DNA from: an uncultured Mucilaginibacter sp.
GTDB taxonomy: Bacteria; Bacteroidota; Bacteroidia; Sphingobacteriales; Sphingobacteriaceae
Assembly (NCBI RefSeq): GCF_946479965.1
Contig: NZ_CAMLHX010000019.1
Location: forward strand, 5,999 to 69,998
Reading direction: 5' to 3'
DNA: 64,000 nucleotides
The translations under genes and the position numbers were made by a program. Under the pieces are notes generated by a model. That model ran no database searches and was not told where the DNA came from. It was given only the letters and a program-made list of their open reading frames with translations. The first letter of the stretch is position 1. Each line of letters begins with the position of its first letter. This document shows positions 33,286-41,317 of the stretch, one piece after another.

Positions 33286-33306
33286 GCTTTAACAATAAAT
33301 TTTTGC

Positions 33307-33340
33307 AAGCCCTGTTGAGCAATCAGCAGGGCTTTTTTTA
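33307..33340 (+). terminator. Intrinsic terminator after rpsA
   Basis: AAGCCCTG / CAGGGCTT stem (33307-33314 and 33327-33334) followed by a T-run. Confidence 0.9.
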
Positions 33341-33390
33341 TTGTTCTGATTATAGTTTTATGCCAAAGTATTACTATTGCAAACAAAAAC

Positions 33391-33430
33391 TAATCTGCAA
33401 TCAACTATTCAACTAATCAAAAAATAATTA
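33391..33430 (+). repeat. Octamer tandem repeat upstream of pyrR
   Basis: Five 8-bp units (TAATCTGC, AATCAACT, ATTCAACT, AATCAAAA, AATAATTA). The last overlaps the start of the pyrR -7 element. Confidence 0.72.
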
Positions 33431-33436
33431 CCTTTG
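33429..33436 (+). promoter_or_regulatory. -7 element of pyrR
   Basis: TACCTTTG, 18 nt before the ATG at 33455. No PyrR-type anti-antiterminator or attenuator hairpin is visible between it and the gene. Confidence 0.65.
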
Positions 33437-33454
33437 CCCAAATCCACCCATACG

Positions 33455-34000
33455 ATGCAAAACCTAACACTGCTCGACGGAAAGAAATTTCAGATAACCA
33501 TTCAACGTTTATGTCGTCAGTTAATTGAGAATCACAACGATTTTTCTGAATCGGTATTGATAGGTATTCAGCCGCGGGGCATTTATTTAGCCAAACGGGT
33601 AGCTGAAGAATTACGTAAAATTTTACCGGAACATACTATAGAGCAAGGCGACCTTGATATCACTTTTTACCGCGATGATTTCCGCAGAAGGGAATCACCG
33701 CTGGTGCCAAATCAAACTAAAATAGATTTTATCATTGAAGGCAAAAAAGTGATCATGATGGATGACGTGCTTTGGACCGGCCGCACCATCCGCGCTGCAA
33801 TGGATGCCATGCTGGCTTTTGGTCGCCCGGAAAAAGTGGAATTGCTGACCCTGGTTGACCGCCGTTATTCGCGCCATATACCGGTATCAGCAGATTATGT
33901 TGGGATTGAGGTAGATTCAATAGCATCGCAAAAAGTGGTGGTAAGCTGGAAAGAAACCGATGGCGAAGACAAGATAGTGCTGTTATCGGAATCAAAATAA
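33455..34000 (+). CDS. pyrR: PyrR-type phosphoribosyltransferase / pyrimidine regulator
   Basis: A 181-residue type I PRTase. The N-terminal SVLIGIQPRGIYLAKRVAEEL block and the PRPP loop VIMMDDVLWTGRTIRAAMDAML are those of PyrR; QGDLDITFYRDDFRRR carries the flexible loop. In Firmicutes PyrR binds pyr mRNA and attenuates transcription and also has weak uracil PRTase activity; a regulatory role in Bacteroidota is inference. pyrB follows after 90 bp of heptamer repeats. The ATG 18 nt after the -7 element is chosen. Confidence 0.93.
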   Translation: MQNLTLLDGKKFQITIQRLCRQLIENHNDFSESVLIGIQPRGIYLAKRVAEELRKILPEHTIEQGDLDITFYRDDFRRRESPLVPNQTKIDFIIEGKKVIMMDDVLWTGRTIRAAMDAMLAFGRPEKVELLTLVDRRYSRHIPVSADYVGIEVDSIASQKVVVSWKETDGEDKIVLLSESK

Positions 34001-34002
34001 GA

Positions 34003-34088
34003 ATATCGGATTTCAGATTGAACATTTGATAACCGCTAAAACAAAAGAATAAAATTCGAAATCGAACATCCGACATTCGAAATAAAAA
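34003..34088 (+). repeat. Heptamer repeat tract between pyrR and pyrB
   Basis: Two blocks of 7-bp units: ATATCGG, ATTTCAG, ATTGAAC, ATTTGAT (34003-34030) and ATTCGAA, ATCGAAC, ATCCGAC, ATTCGAA, ATAAAAA (34054-34088). The second block ends 2 bp before the pyrB ATG. Confidence 0.8.
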
Positions 34089-34090
34089 AT

Positions 34091-35014
34091 ATGGGACTAA
34101 GCACAAGGCACTTACTCGGCATCAAGGACTTAAACGAAGCAGATATTCAACTGATATTTGAAACTGCCGACACTTTTAAATCTGTTTTAAACCGGCCGAT
34201 AAAGAAAGTCCCGTCGCTTCGGGATGTGACCATAGCCAATATCTTTTTTGAAAATTCTACCAGAACTCGCCTTTCGTTTGAATTGGCGGAAAAACGCCTC
34301 TCTGCAGATGTGGTTAACTTTGCTGCGTCTTCATCATCAGTAAGCAAAGGCGAAACGCTGATAGATACGGTAAACAACATCCTGGCCATGAAAGTGGATA
34401 TGGTGGTAATGCGCCATCCCTACGCCGGTGCGGGTATCTTTCTTTCAAAACATGTTAAGGCACAAATAGTAAACGCAGGCGATGGCGCACATGAGCACCC
34501 AACACAAGCACTGCTTGATGCCTTCTCTATCCGAGAAAAGTATGGCGATGTAGCAGGAAAAAAAGTGGTGATTGTGGGCGATATCTTGCACTCGCGCGTG
34601 GCATTGTCCAATATTCTATGCCTTAAACAATTGGGTGCCGAAGTAATGGTATGCGGACCAACCACGCTTATGCCTAAATTCATCAGCGCGTTAGGGGTTA
34701 AAGTGGAGCATAACTTGATAAAGGCACTAAACTGGTGCGATGTAGCCAACATGCTGCGCATACAGCTGGAACGTCAGGATATTAAATATTTCCCATCGCT
34801 GCGCGAGTATACCATGCTTTATGGCCTGAATAAACAGATCCTGAACTCACTCGATAAAGAGATTACCGTTATGCACCCCGGCCCTATTAACCGCGGCGTT
34901 GAAATAACCAGCGATGTGGCCGATAGCAAACAGTCTATTATACTTGATCAGGTAGAGAATGGTGTGGCTATCAGAATGGCGGTATTGTACCTACTTGCAG
35001 GTCAAACTCCATAA
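34091..35014 (+). CDS. pyrB: Aspartate carbamoyltransferase catalytic chain
   Basis: Makes N-carbamoyl-aspartate in pyrimidine synthesis. The 307-residue product has the carbamoyl-phosphate site FFENSTRTRLSFELAEKRL, the MVVMRHPYAGA segment, the HPTQALLDAFSI motif and MHPGPINRGVEI. No pyrI regulatory chain gene is adjacent. It follows pyrR on the same strand, separated only by heptamer repeats, so co-expression with the regulator is likely. Confidence 0.97.
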   Translation: MGLSTRHLLGIKDLNEADIQLIFETADTFKSVLNRPIKKVPSLRDVTIANIFFENSTRTRLSFELAEKRLSADVVNFAASSSSVSKGETLIDTVNNILAMKVDMVVMRHPYAGAGIFLSKHVKAQIVNAGDGAHEHPTQALLDAFSIREKYGDVAGKKVVIVGDILHSRVALSNILCLKQLGAEVMVCGPTTLMPKFISALGVKVEHNLIKALNWCDVANMLRIQLERQDIKYFPSLREYTMLYGLNKQILNSLDKEITVMHPGPINRGVEITSDVADSKQSIILDQVENGVAIRMAVLYLLAGQTP

Positions 35015-35025
35015 ATATTGAATTT

Positions 35026-36459
35026 ATGAAACGGTGGATTATAGCGGTTTGGATCCTTTCATTTGCTCTTTCTTATACCAATACCTACGCCCAAAACCGC
35101 CAACTGCAAAAAACAGACTCAGTATTAACGCTGATAAAGCAAAAATTTAAAGCAAAAAACGCCAATGAGCTTTACGCTTTAACCGGGGATAAACTAAGAG
35201 GGGCATTAACTCCGACGGCATTTCAGCAGATCTGCAGTCAGCAGCTGTTTCCTTTGGGTAATATAAAGGCATCTGCACTCCTTAGCTTCGTTAATAATAC
35301 CACGGCTACTTACAAGCTGACGTTTGATGCCGTTACTTTGCAGTTAATGCTGAGCCTTGATCAGTTTGATAAGATAGAACTATTCCTGTTTCAACCCTAC
35401 AAAGACGTTACCCTTAAGAAGATCACCCTCGCCCCTACTAATAACCCCATGGCAACTATTGTTGACAAACAAGTAGACACAGCGGCGCGCGGGTACATTC
35501 AAAAAATTAATACGGTAGGATTAAGCATCGGCATTATAAAAAATGGCGTGCTTAACATTTACAACTATGGCGAAACCACTAAAGGCAACAACAAATTGCC
35601 TACCGGTAATACCCTTTTTGAATTAGCGTCAATAACCAAAACCTTTACGGCTACACTGTTGGCCTGGTATATTAATGAGGGAAAAATTAAATTAACCGAC
35701 CCCATTATTAAATACCTGCCCGACTCAGTAGCTGCCAACCCGCAGTTAAAGAATGTTGCGCTGCTTACGCTTAGCAACCATACCTCAGGATTACCCCGCC
35801 TGCCCGAAAATTATAATAACCAAAAACCCTTCGATAAAGAGAACCCATATAAAAACTACAACAAACAACTGTTATTTTCCTATTTAAAAACCTGCAGACT
35901 AAACAACGAACCAGGCAAAACCTACGTCTATTCTAATTTGGCTGCGGGGTTATTGGGTGTAATATTAGAAAGAGTAACAGGAAAAACTTATGAGCGGATG
36001 GTGCAGGAGGTTATTACCACGCCCTTGTTAATGAAGGGTACTGCCCAGCATTTACCACGCATTCTCGCCGACCGGTTCGCCGCTGTTTATGATGATGGGG
36101 GTAACCTTACTCCTCCCTGGGACTTGGATGCATTGGCGGGTGCCAGTGCGTTACGGTCAACGGTTAACGATATGGCTATTTTTGTTAAAGCTAATATGGC
36201 TGCCGATGAAAGCAAACTATCAAAAGCATTACAGTTAACCCATCAAATAACTTTTAAAAACAACGATACGGCTACGGGGCTTGGATGGCATATTATTAAA
36301 GTGGCCGGCGTGGAGTATATCTATCATAACGGCGGCACTTATGGCAGCAGTAGTTTTTTAGCCTTTAATACCGAAAAGAAATTGGGTGTGATTGTCCTTT
36401 CAAACGCGAGCGAAAGTACAGATGCTTTAGGAACCGAACTACTCAAAAAACTACAGTAA
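35026..36459 (+). CDS. Secreted serine hydrolase (class C beta-lactamase / DD-peptidase fold)
   Basis: A 477-residue exported protein: signal peptide to about AYAQ (residue 22), then a ~100-residue DUF3887-like domain (DSVLTLIKQKFKAKNANELYALTGDKLRGALTP), then the serine hydrolase. The nucleophile motif SxxK is in ELASITKTFTATLL, the YxN-type motif in YVYSNLAAGLLG, and the HxG motif in IYHNGGTYGSS. The substrate could be peptidoglycan, D-amino peptides or esters; family membership does not prove resistance to beta-lactams. It starts 11 bp after pyrB and is probably co-transcribed, with no evident functional link. Confidence 0.88.
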   Translation: MKRWIIAVWILSFALSYTNTYAQNRQLQKTDSVLTLIKQKFKAKNANELYALTGDKLRGALTPTAFQQICSQQLFPLGNIKASALLSFVNNTTATYKLTFDAVTLQLMLSLDQFDKIELFLFQPYKDVTLKKITLAPTNNPMATIVDKQVDTAARGYIQKINTVGLSIGIIKNGVLNIYNYGETTKGNNKLPTGNTLFELASITKTFTATLLAWYINEGKIKLTDPIIKYLPDSVAANPQLKNVALLTLSNHTSGLPRLPENYNNQKPFDKENPYKNYNKQLLFSYLKTCRLNNEPGKTYVYSNLAAGLLGVILERVTGKTYERMVQEVITTPLLMKGTAQHLPRILADRFAAVYDDGGNLTPPWDLDALAGASALRSTVNDMAIFVKANMAADESKLSKALQLTHQITFKNNDTATGLGWHIIKVAGVEYIYHNGGTYGSSSFLAFNTEKKLGVIVLSNASESTDALGTELLKKLQ

Positions 36460-36460
36460 T

Positions 36461-37120
36461 CTAAAGCGTCACACTATCCCCAACCTTGTAAACAAGATTA
36501 AATTTAATATCACGTTTCTCAAAGTGTTTTTCATAAGCCGCGTAGCGCTGTTCAATAAAAAAGTCTTTAGCGTAGCCATCATGCACGGGGAGTATCTGTT
36601 TGGGTTGCAGTTTGTCGGCAAACTCTGTAATCCGTAACTCGTTGGTAAAGGGGGCCATGGTTACCATGATGAGCAGTTCAATTCCTTTGTACTTTAGCAA
36701 AGCGTTTTCCATGGAATCAACAGGGTGCAGAACTCTATCATTTATAATGAAACCCATCATTTGCGGCAAGGGGTTATCCAATATCAGCTCGTGCACAACA
36801 GTTATCGCCTCCAATATAAACGGACCTAAATTATAAACGCCATCTGTCCAAACTGTATGTGGTATGTTGTGCTTAGCCAACACGCAGCCTACCTGCCCAT
36901 TGGTATAAACCGGGGCGCCGCTTACATCAATTATTTCTTTTAGAATATCCGGATCCAAATGATCGGGATGAACATGAGTTATGATGATGCCCTTCACATC
37001 GGCAAACATTTCCGGTTTTACCAAGCCTTCAGCAAAGCTGAACTTACCCGGATCAAATAGCAACTTATAGTCATCCTGTTCAAACACTAAGCAGGAATGC
37101 AGGTATTTTGAGATCTTCAT
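36461..37120 (-). CDS. MBL-fold metallohydrolase (UlaG-like)
   Basis: A 219-residue metallo-beta-lactamase-fold protein without signal peptide. The metal motif HxHxDH is in GIIITHVHPDHLDPDILKEI, the early Asp in LLFDPGKFSFAEGL, and later histidines at LHPVDSMENALL and PVHDGYAKDF. Similar proteins are predicted cytosolic hydrolases of unknown substrate. It ends 1 bp after the serine hydrolase stop and diverges from the VOC gene. Confidence 0.88.
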   Translation of the reverse strand: MKISKYLHSCLVFEQDDYKLLFDPGKFSFAEGLVKPEMFADVKGIIITHVHPDHLDPDILKEIIDVSGAPVYTNGQVGCVLAKHNIPHTVWTDGVYNLGPFILEAITVVHELILDNPLPQMMGFIINDRVLHPVDSMENALLKYKGIELLIMVTMAPFTNELRITEFADKLQPKQILPVHDGYAKDFFIEQRYAAYEKHFEKRDIKFNLVYKVGDSVTL

Positions 37121-37136
37121 TATATCACAATTACAT

Positions 37137-37164
37137 CAAAGATAACGCCTAAATTTTATCTTTG
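37137..37164. promoter_or_regulatory. Back-to-back -7 elements of the MBL and VOC genes
   Basis: Minus-strand TATCTTTG (37137-37144) serves the MBL gene at 37120 and plus-strand TATCTTTG (37157-37164) the VOC gene at 37181. Twelve bases separate them; each leader is about 16 nt. Confidence 0.68.
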
Positions 37165-37180
37165 CCCAAAACATATAACC

Positions 37181-37537
37181 ATGGTGCTTAACCACATAAA
37201 CTTAGTAGTATCCAATGTTGAAGCTTCAATAAAGCTATTTGAAACCCATTTCAACTTTACATGTGAAGCTGTTAAAGGCAATAACGCCATAGCAATCTTA
37301 AAAGGTTCTGACGGCTTTAGTCTTGTGCTAATGACTAACAAAACGGCTGTGGTTGAATACCCGCAGGCATTTCATATAGGCTTTATGTTAAGCAGCGAAG
37401 AAGAAGTAACTCAGTGTTTTGAAAGCTTAAAAAATGGCGGTATTACTTTAGGAAAGGATCCAGGCAAAATCAGGAACACTTTCGGGTTCTACTTCAACTT
37501 TGACAGCTTGATGATAGAAGTGGGTTACAGCAACTGA
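37181..37537 (+). CDS. VOC / glyoxalase-fold protein
   Basis: A 118-residue vicinal-oxygen-chelate protein: two beta-alpha-beta-beta-beta halves, starting LNHINLVVSNVEASIKLFETHF, with the second-half metal positions at AFHIGFML and the final Glu in SLMIEVGYSN. The substrate is unknown; the length fits the small bleomycin-resistance/glyoxalase group. Its last 13 bases overlap the convergent HAD gene. Confidence 0.85.
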   Translation: MVLNHINLVVSNVEASIKLFETHFNFTCEAVKGNNAIAILKGSDGFSLVLMTNKTAVVEYPQAFHIGFMLSSEEEVTQCFESLKNGGITLGKDPGKIRNTFGFYFNFDSLMIEVGYSN

Positions 37538-38169
37538 ATCAGGTCACTTACCTGAATAATAGTCGCAACCTGATCTTCTTCTACCTTACCAAAACCGTAA
37601 GCAGCAAATATAAACGGCGTCCCGGCACCCACAGCGGCATTATAATCGCCCATCGTGTCGCCGACATAAACAGGAGCTTTAAGTTGATGATCGTTCACTA
37701 TATCCTTTATATTATCTGCCTTGGGCATGTTTTTAGTGCCGTAGCATTGGTGGCCCAGGAAATACTTTTCCAGTCCACTGGTTTTGAAAAAAACTTCAAT
37801 ATACCCACTTTGGCAATTACTGACTATGTAGAGTTTGTATTTAGCTGATAAATATTTTAAGGTTTCTTCTAATTGCGGATAAGGCTGACCGCCTTTTGTG
37901 TATAAAGTTTCTAACTCCTTTTTGGCGGCTATCGCTTTATATTCCTCGCGCTTCTCGTCATCCAGATACGGGAACAATTTTTCGAAAATGGCTTTATAGG
38001 TCATACCGGTTATGCCTTTCACCATATCGGCAGTTATGTCTTCCTTTATAAAATCAACCTCCTCTTTAGCGGCCTGCCAGGCTTCGGCTACAACGCCGGT
38101 GCTGTCCCAAAGGGTGCCGTCCAAATCAAATATTATGCTATCGAATTTGTTTTTCAGTGATGTATTCAT
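37525..38169 (-). CDS. HAD-family hydrolase (phosphoglycolate phosphatase-like)
   Basis: A 214-residue haloacid-dehalogenase-fold phosphatase. Motif I is IIFDLDGTLWDS, motif II YIVSNCQSG, motif III Lys near KNMPKADNI and motif IV YVGDTMGDYNAA. The alpha-helical cap between motifs I and II matches subclass IA (Gph-like). The substrate is not fixed by sequence. Confidence 0.92.
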   Translation of the reverse strand: MNTSLKNKFDSIIFDLDGTLWDSTGVVAEAWQAAKEEVDFIKEDITADMVKGITGMTYKAIFEKLFPYLDDEKREEYKAIAAKKELETLYTKGGQPYPQLEETLKYLSAKYKLYIVSNCQSGYIEVFFKTSGLEKYFLGHQCYGTKNMPKADNIKDIVNDHQLKAPVYVGDTMGDYNAAVGAGTPFIFAAYGFGKVEEDQVATIIQVSDLIQLL

Positions 38170-38174
38170 TGCGG

Positions 38175-38182
38175 CAAAAGTA
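38175..38182 (-). promoter_or_regulatory. -7 element of the HAD gene
   Basis: Minus-strand TACTTTTG ends 5 bp before the ATG at 38169, again predicting a leaderless message. Confidence 0.6.
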
Positions 38183-38204
38183 AGATTTTATTTTTTCGCA
38201 ATTG

Positions 38205-39875
38205 TCATTTGGTGGTTACTAAAACCACCTGCATTTCGGTGAGCTTATTGCTACGGGTTGTCTTATTTAAAAACCCCGGTTTCAGCCTGCTTATCCAATA
38301 TTTTTCAAAGCTTTTAAGTGGTTTAACCTGCCAGCCCTTAGCGGCAACAGCGCTCATAAATTCTTTTGAACCATACAAAATGAAACTACCAGCCTTGCTC
38401 TGCTCTATTTGTCCGGCGGATAACGTTTGTGCCCGCCCATCAATATAAAACTCAAAGGGAGTTGTAACATCATCATTAACCTGCACAACCGGCAAATGCT
38501 GCGGGTTATTTTCGTTGATCCACATAGCCGCCTCGCTACCCGCCTGGTATTTTAACAGCGACTTATAAAAAACCTGGTTAAGGTACAGGTTGACAATAAA
38601 TGATACCATCACTGTACGTATAACGGTTTGCGGTATAACGCCTTTGCTTATGCGTTGCGGCAATATAAAAGCCAACACTAACATCACTACTAAAAAGGAG
38701 ACTGTAACAAACGTTAAGGTTTCGGGCTGATAGAAGTAATGCAACGCAATTATAACCAGCAGCAACAACGCGAAAATAATGGCTTGCGTTATTTTAACGG
38801 CTCTAACACTGCCCTGAGCTTTTATGGTATACAAGTACTGCGCCGTTATAATGGAAAAGAACGGAAATACGATATTTAGATAATGCGGCAGCTGAAACCT
38901 TGATGCAGAAAACAACAGAAAGGTAAGCATCGCCCCGCTTATGCAATACCATTCGGTGCGAAAGATCATGCGGCTTCCCTTTTTTACAAACTGAAACAAT
39001 GCCGCAAATAACAACAGCGACCAGGGCAAAAATGCCCACAATGCTGTATGCACAAAAAAGAAGGGATCACCATGCCCTTTTATCGGACCGGTATTAAAGA
39101 AACGACCAAACTGACTATCCCAAAAAAAGAACTTGATGCCCGATACATTGTGTGTATCAAACACCAGTTTTTCGGGGTGCGCGTCAAACTGTACATAAAG
39201 GCAGTATAGTTCGGGAGCAATGAATATCAGGATAAAAACAACGGCTATGAGCCATTTTATATTAAATAACTGCTTCCATTGGCGGGTAATGAATAAATGC
39301 CCGCAAATGGCCCCGCAGATAGGCACCAGGGCGAACAAACCCTTCGTCATAACAGCGCAGGCTGCAAAAAGGCAGGCTAATAACAACTGCCCGTAGTTGC
39401 CTTTTTGGGCGCGATAAAAATGGTATACCGAAGCTATGATCAATCCCGTTAAATAAGGCTCAGCCCGCACATCGTTATTGGAAAGTACTATGTGCTGTGC
39501 AGTTAGTAATATCAAAACTGACCATAAAGCTATCTGTGCATTGTATAACCTTTTAGCAAACAGATAAGTGTAACCCGCCCCCATCAGCATAAAAAGTATA
39601 GCAGGCAGCTTATAAGCAAATGTTGTAAAACCGAAAATTTTAAAGGAGAATGCGGTTATCCAGAAAGGAAAGTGGGGCTTATCCAACCAATCAGTACCAT
39701 TATAAAACAGCTCAATGTAGTTATTGCGCTGCACCATGGCTTTGGCAATAGTAGCATACAACGTACCGTCGGGCCCCATAATCGGGATGAACAATCCGGT
39801 CAGGTTGATCAGCACCGCCACACCTATAAAAAGGTACAGCCACTGTTTATCAATTGCGAGGTTTGATTGCATCAT
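38205..39875 (-). CDS. GT39/ArnT-like membrane glycosyltransferase
   Basis: A 556-residue integral membrane protein with about 12 hydrophobic helices and a C-terminal soluble domain (about 460-556). The N-terminal loop MGPDGTLYATIAKAMVQRNNYIELFYNG...WLDKPHFPFWITAFSFKIFG is typical of the ArnT/PMT family, which transfers sugars from polyprenyl phosphates to lipids or proteins outside the inner membrane. The acceptor is unknown. Minus-strand TACCTTTG (39883-39890) lies 7 bp upstream of the ATG. Confidence 0.87.
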   Translation of the reverse strand: MMQSNLAIDKQWLYLFIGVAVLINLTGLFIPIMGPDGTLYATIAKAMVQRNNYIELFYNGTDWLDKPHFPFWITAFSFKIFGFTTFAYKLPAILFMLMGAGYTYLFAKRLYNAQIALWSVLILLTAQHIVLSNNDVRAEPYLTGLIIASVYHFYRAQKGNYGQLLLACLFAACAVMTKGLFALVPICGAICGHLFITRQWKQLFNIKWLIAVVFILIFIAPELYCLYVQFDAHPEKLVFDTHNVSGIKFFFWDSQFGRFFNTGPIKGHGDPFFFVHTALWAFLPWSLLLFAALFQFVKKGSRMIFRTEWYCISGAMLTFLLFSASRFQLPHYLNIVFPFFSIITAQYLYTIKAQGSVRAVKITQAIIFALLLLVIIALHYFYQPETLTFVTVSFLVVMLVLAFILPQRISKGVIPQTVIRTVMVSFIVNLYLNQVFYKSLLKYQAGSEAAMWINENNPQHLPVVQVNDDVTTPFEFYIDGRAQTLSAGQIEQSKAGSFILYGSKEFMSAVAAKGWQVKPLKSFEKYWISRLKPGFLNKTTRSNKLTEMQVVLVTTK

Positions 39876-39882
39876 CTATATT

Positions 39883-39890
39883 CAAAGGTA
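39883..39890 (-). promoter_or_regulatory. -7 element of the GT39-like gene
   Basis: Minus-strand TACCTTTG ends 7 bp before the ATG at 39875; near-leaderless spacing. Confidence 0.6.
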
Positions 39891-39919
39891 GCAGTTTACC
39901 CTAATTAACCTATGGTGTG

Positions 39920-41173
39920 CTATTTTTTGACGCTATTCAGCGCACCAAAGCCCACCAGTTCATCCCACCGGGCGCTTGGCGGCCTGTAGTAAACCAATAC
40001 CTGGTATTCATTCTCGGTTTCAAAGTGGGTGCCTTCCAAGGGTACATCATCTGCTTTGCCTGCATTGTCTACCCAAATGTATTCAAAGTCGTAAACACCT
40101 TGTTTTAAAAACTGCTTAATGAAATATTTCCCAACCGCAGGGTCATAGTCCATTTTACTACGTGCATCTGTTCGGTAATCATTAAACTTACCAATAAGGT
40201 GCACGGCGCCTTGCGTAGGCAGGTTATTACCGGCGAGGCTAAAATACACGTAGGTATAGTCGCCATCGCGACGGGCATCGTTACCATCCTGGTTCAAAAT
40301 ATAAAACCGCCCATCGTTATCAAACTGGAACAAATAATCGGGACTGTTACGCACCGGATCGGTCAATAAAACTACGGCATATGCTGTGTCGCGGTAGATC
40401 CGGGCAACGCGGTCTGTATTAAGTTTGAGCGTACGCGTATCAAAATGCCTGAACTCGTTGCGCCCGGCAAAATTATTTATGTTGATATCGTTATAGCTCA
40501 ACTGACCATTGCGAATATAAGTAGGTGCAATATTGGTCTGCGCCGTTTCGCTACGCTCATTCTGCATTATGACCACCCGCATATCTGAGTTTGGGTTCTG
40601 GACCAGCAATCCGCCATAATTTACCTGAACATTTACTTTTTGCCCTGTTTGCCTTAACTGAACAAGATTGGGCGTTACTACTTCGGCAGCTACAGCTACC
40701 CGGCTACCTAAAACGTAAAAACGGCGGTTGAGGATCATTTTTGATTGATCTCCATCCTCATAGACCTTCAAGACGTAGTTGCCTGAAATTTTAGGTTTTA
40801 TATTTTCATTTGGAAATTTGAGCTCATAATGCGTGTACTTACGCATGGTGTTAGTTGAGTACAAGTAGTCTATAATTCTGTCGTCCTGGTAAGTTTGCAG
40901 GTAAAACCCGGTTGAGAGGCCCGATGAGTTCCATTTGTTGTCGCAATGCTCAATGGTGTAATAATAGTTATGGTAACCGCCGCGCAGATCGTCGAAAGCT
41001 AACAATAACTGTTCGGCTGTATTAAGGTTGATAACCGGGAAAGAGCCAACTTTTGAAGTGTTATAAAACTCAACGCTTTTTATAGCAGGGTTAAAAACGT
41101 TGTTGGTATAGGGTATTTGGGCAAAAGTGTTTATGCTGATGAATAGCAGTAGCAGAAGGGTTAGTTTCTTCAT
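39920..41173 (-). CDS. Secreted DUF5103 protein
   Basis: A 417-residue exported protein (signal MKKLTLLLLLFISINTFAQ). The mature N-terminus IPYTNNVFNPAIKSVEFYNTSKVGSFPVINLN, the block LLLAFDDLRGGYHNYYYTIEHCDNKW and the mid region YVLKVYEDGDQSKMILNRRFYV are those of DUF5103, a Bacteroidota-specific family of unknown role predicted to be all-beta and periplasmic or outer-membrane associated. A -7-like TAATATTG sits 4 bp before the ATG. Confidence 0.85.
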   Translation of the reverse strand: MKKLTLLLLLFISINTFAQIPYTNNVFNPAIKSVEFYNTSKVGSFPVINLNTAEQLLLAFDDLRGGYHNYYYTIEHCDNKWNSSGLSTGFYLQTYQDDRIIDYLYSTNTMRKYTHYELKFPNENIKPKISGNYVLKVYEDGDQSKMILNRRFYVLGSRVAVAAEVVTPNLVQLRQTGQKVNVQVNYGGLLVQNPNSDMRVVIMQNERSETAQTNIAPTYIRNGQLSYNDININNFAGRNEFRHFDTRTLKLNTDRVARIYRDTAYAVVLLTDPVRNSPDYLFQFDNDGRFYILNQDGNDARRDGDYTYVYFSLAGNNLPTQGAVHLIGKFNDYRTDARSKMDYDPAVGKYFIKQFLKQGVYDFEYIWVDNAGKADDVPLEGTHFETENEYQVLVYYRPPSARWDELVGFGALNSVKK

Positions 41174-41222
41174 AATGCAATATTAGCCTTTCTATTCAAT
41201 ATTTAAGCTACCGCATAAAAAA

Positions 41223-41301
41223 GGGGTGTCATGTTGAGCTTGTCGAAACATAGTGCGTTGGCCTTTACACGCGTCCTTCGACAAGCTCAGGATGACACCC
41301 C
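41223..41301. repeat. Intergenic inverted repeat (GTCAT..TTGAGCTTGTCGAA type)
   Basis: 25-bp arms (41223-41247 and 41277-41301, ends GGGGTGTCAT / ATGACACCCC, inner TTGAGCTTGTCGAA) with two mismatches and a 29-nt loop. The TGAGCTTGTCGAA word recurs as an intergenic repeat in many Bacteroidota genomes. It lies between the ends of the ABC-F gene and the start of the DUF5103 gene and may end transcription of the former. Confidence 0.85.
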
Positions 41302-41317
41302 CTCGCTCCTATTATTT

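Noticed and set aside
35026..36459. Beta-lactam resistance gene
   Set aside because: SxxK/YxN/HxG fold alone fits many peptidases and esterases; DUF3887 fusion argues against a dedicated lactamase.
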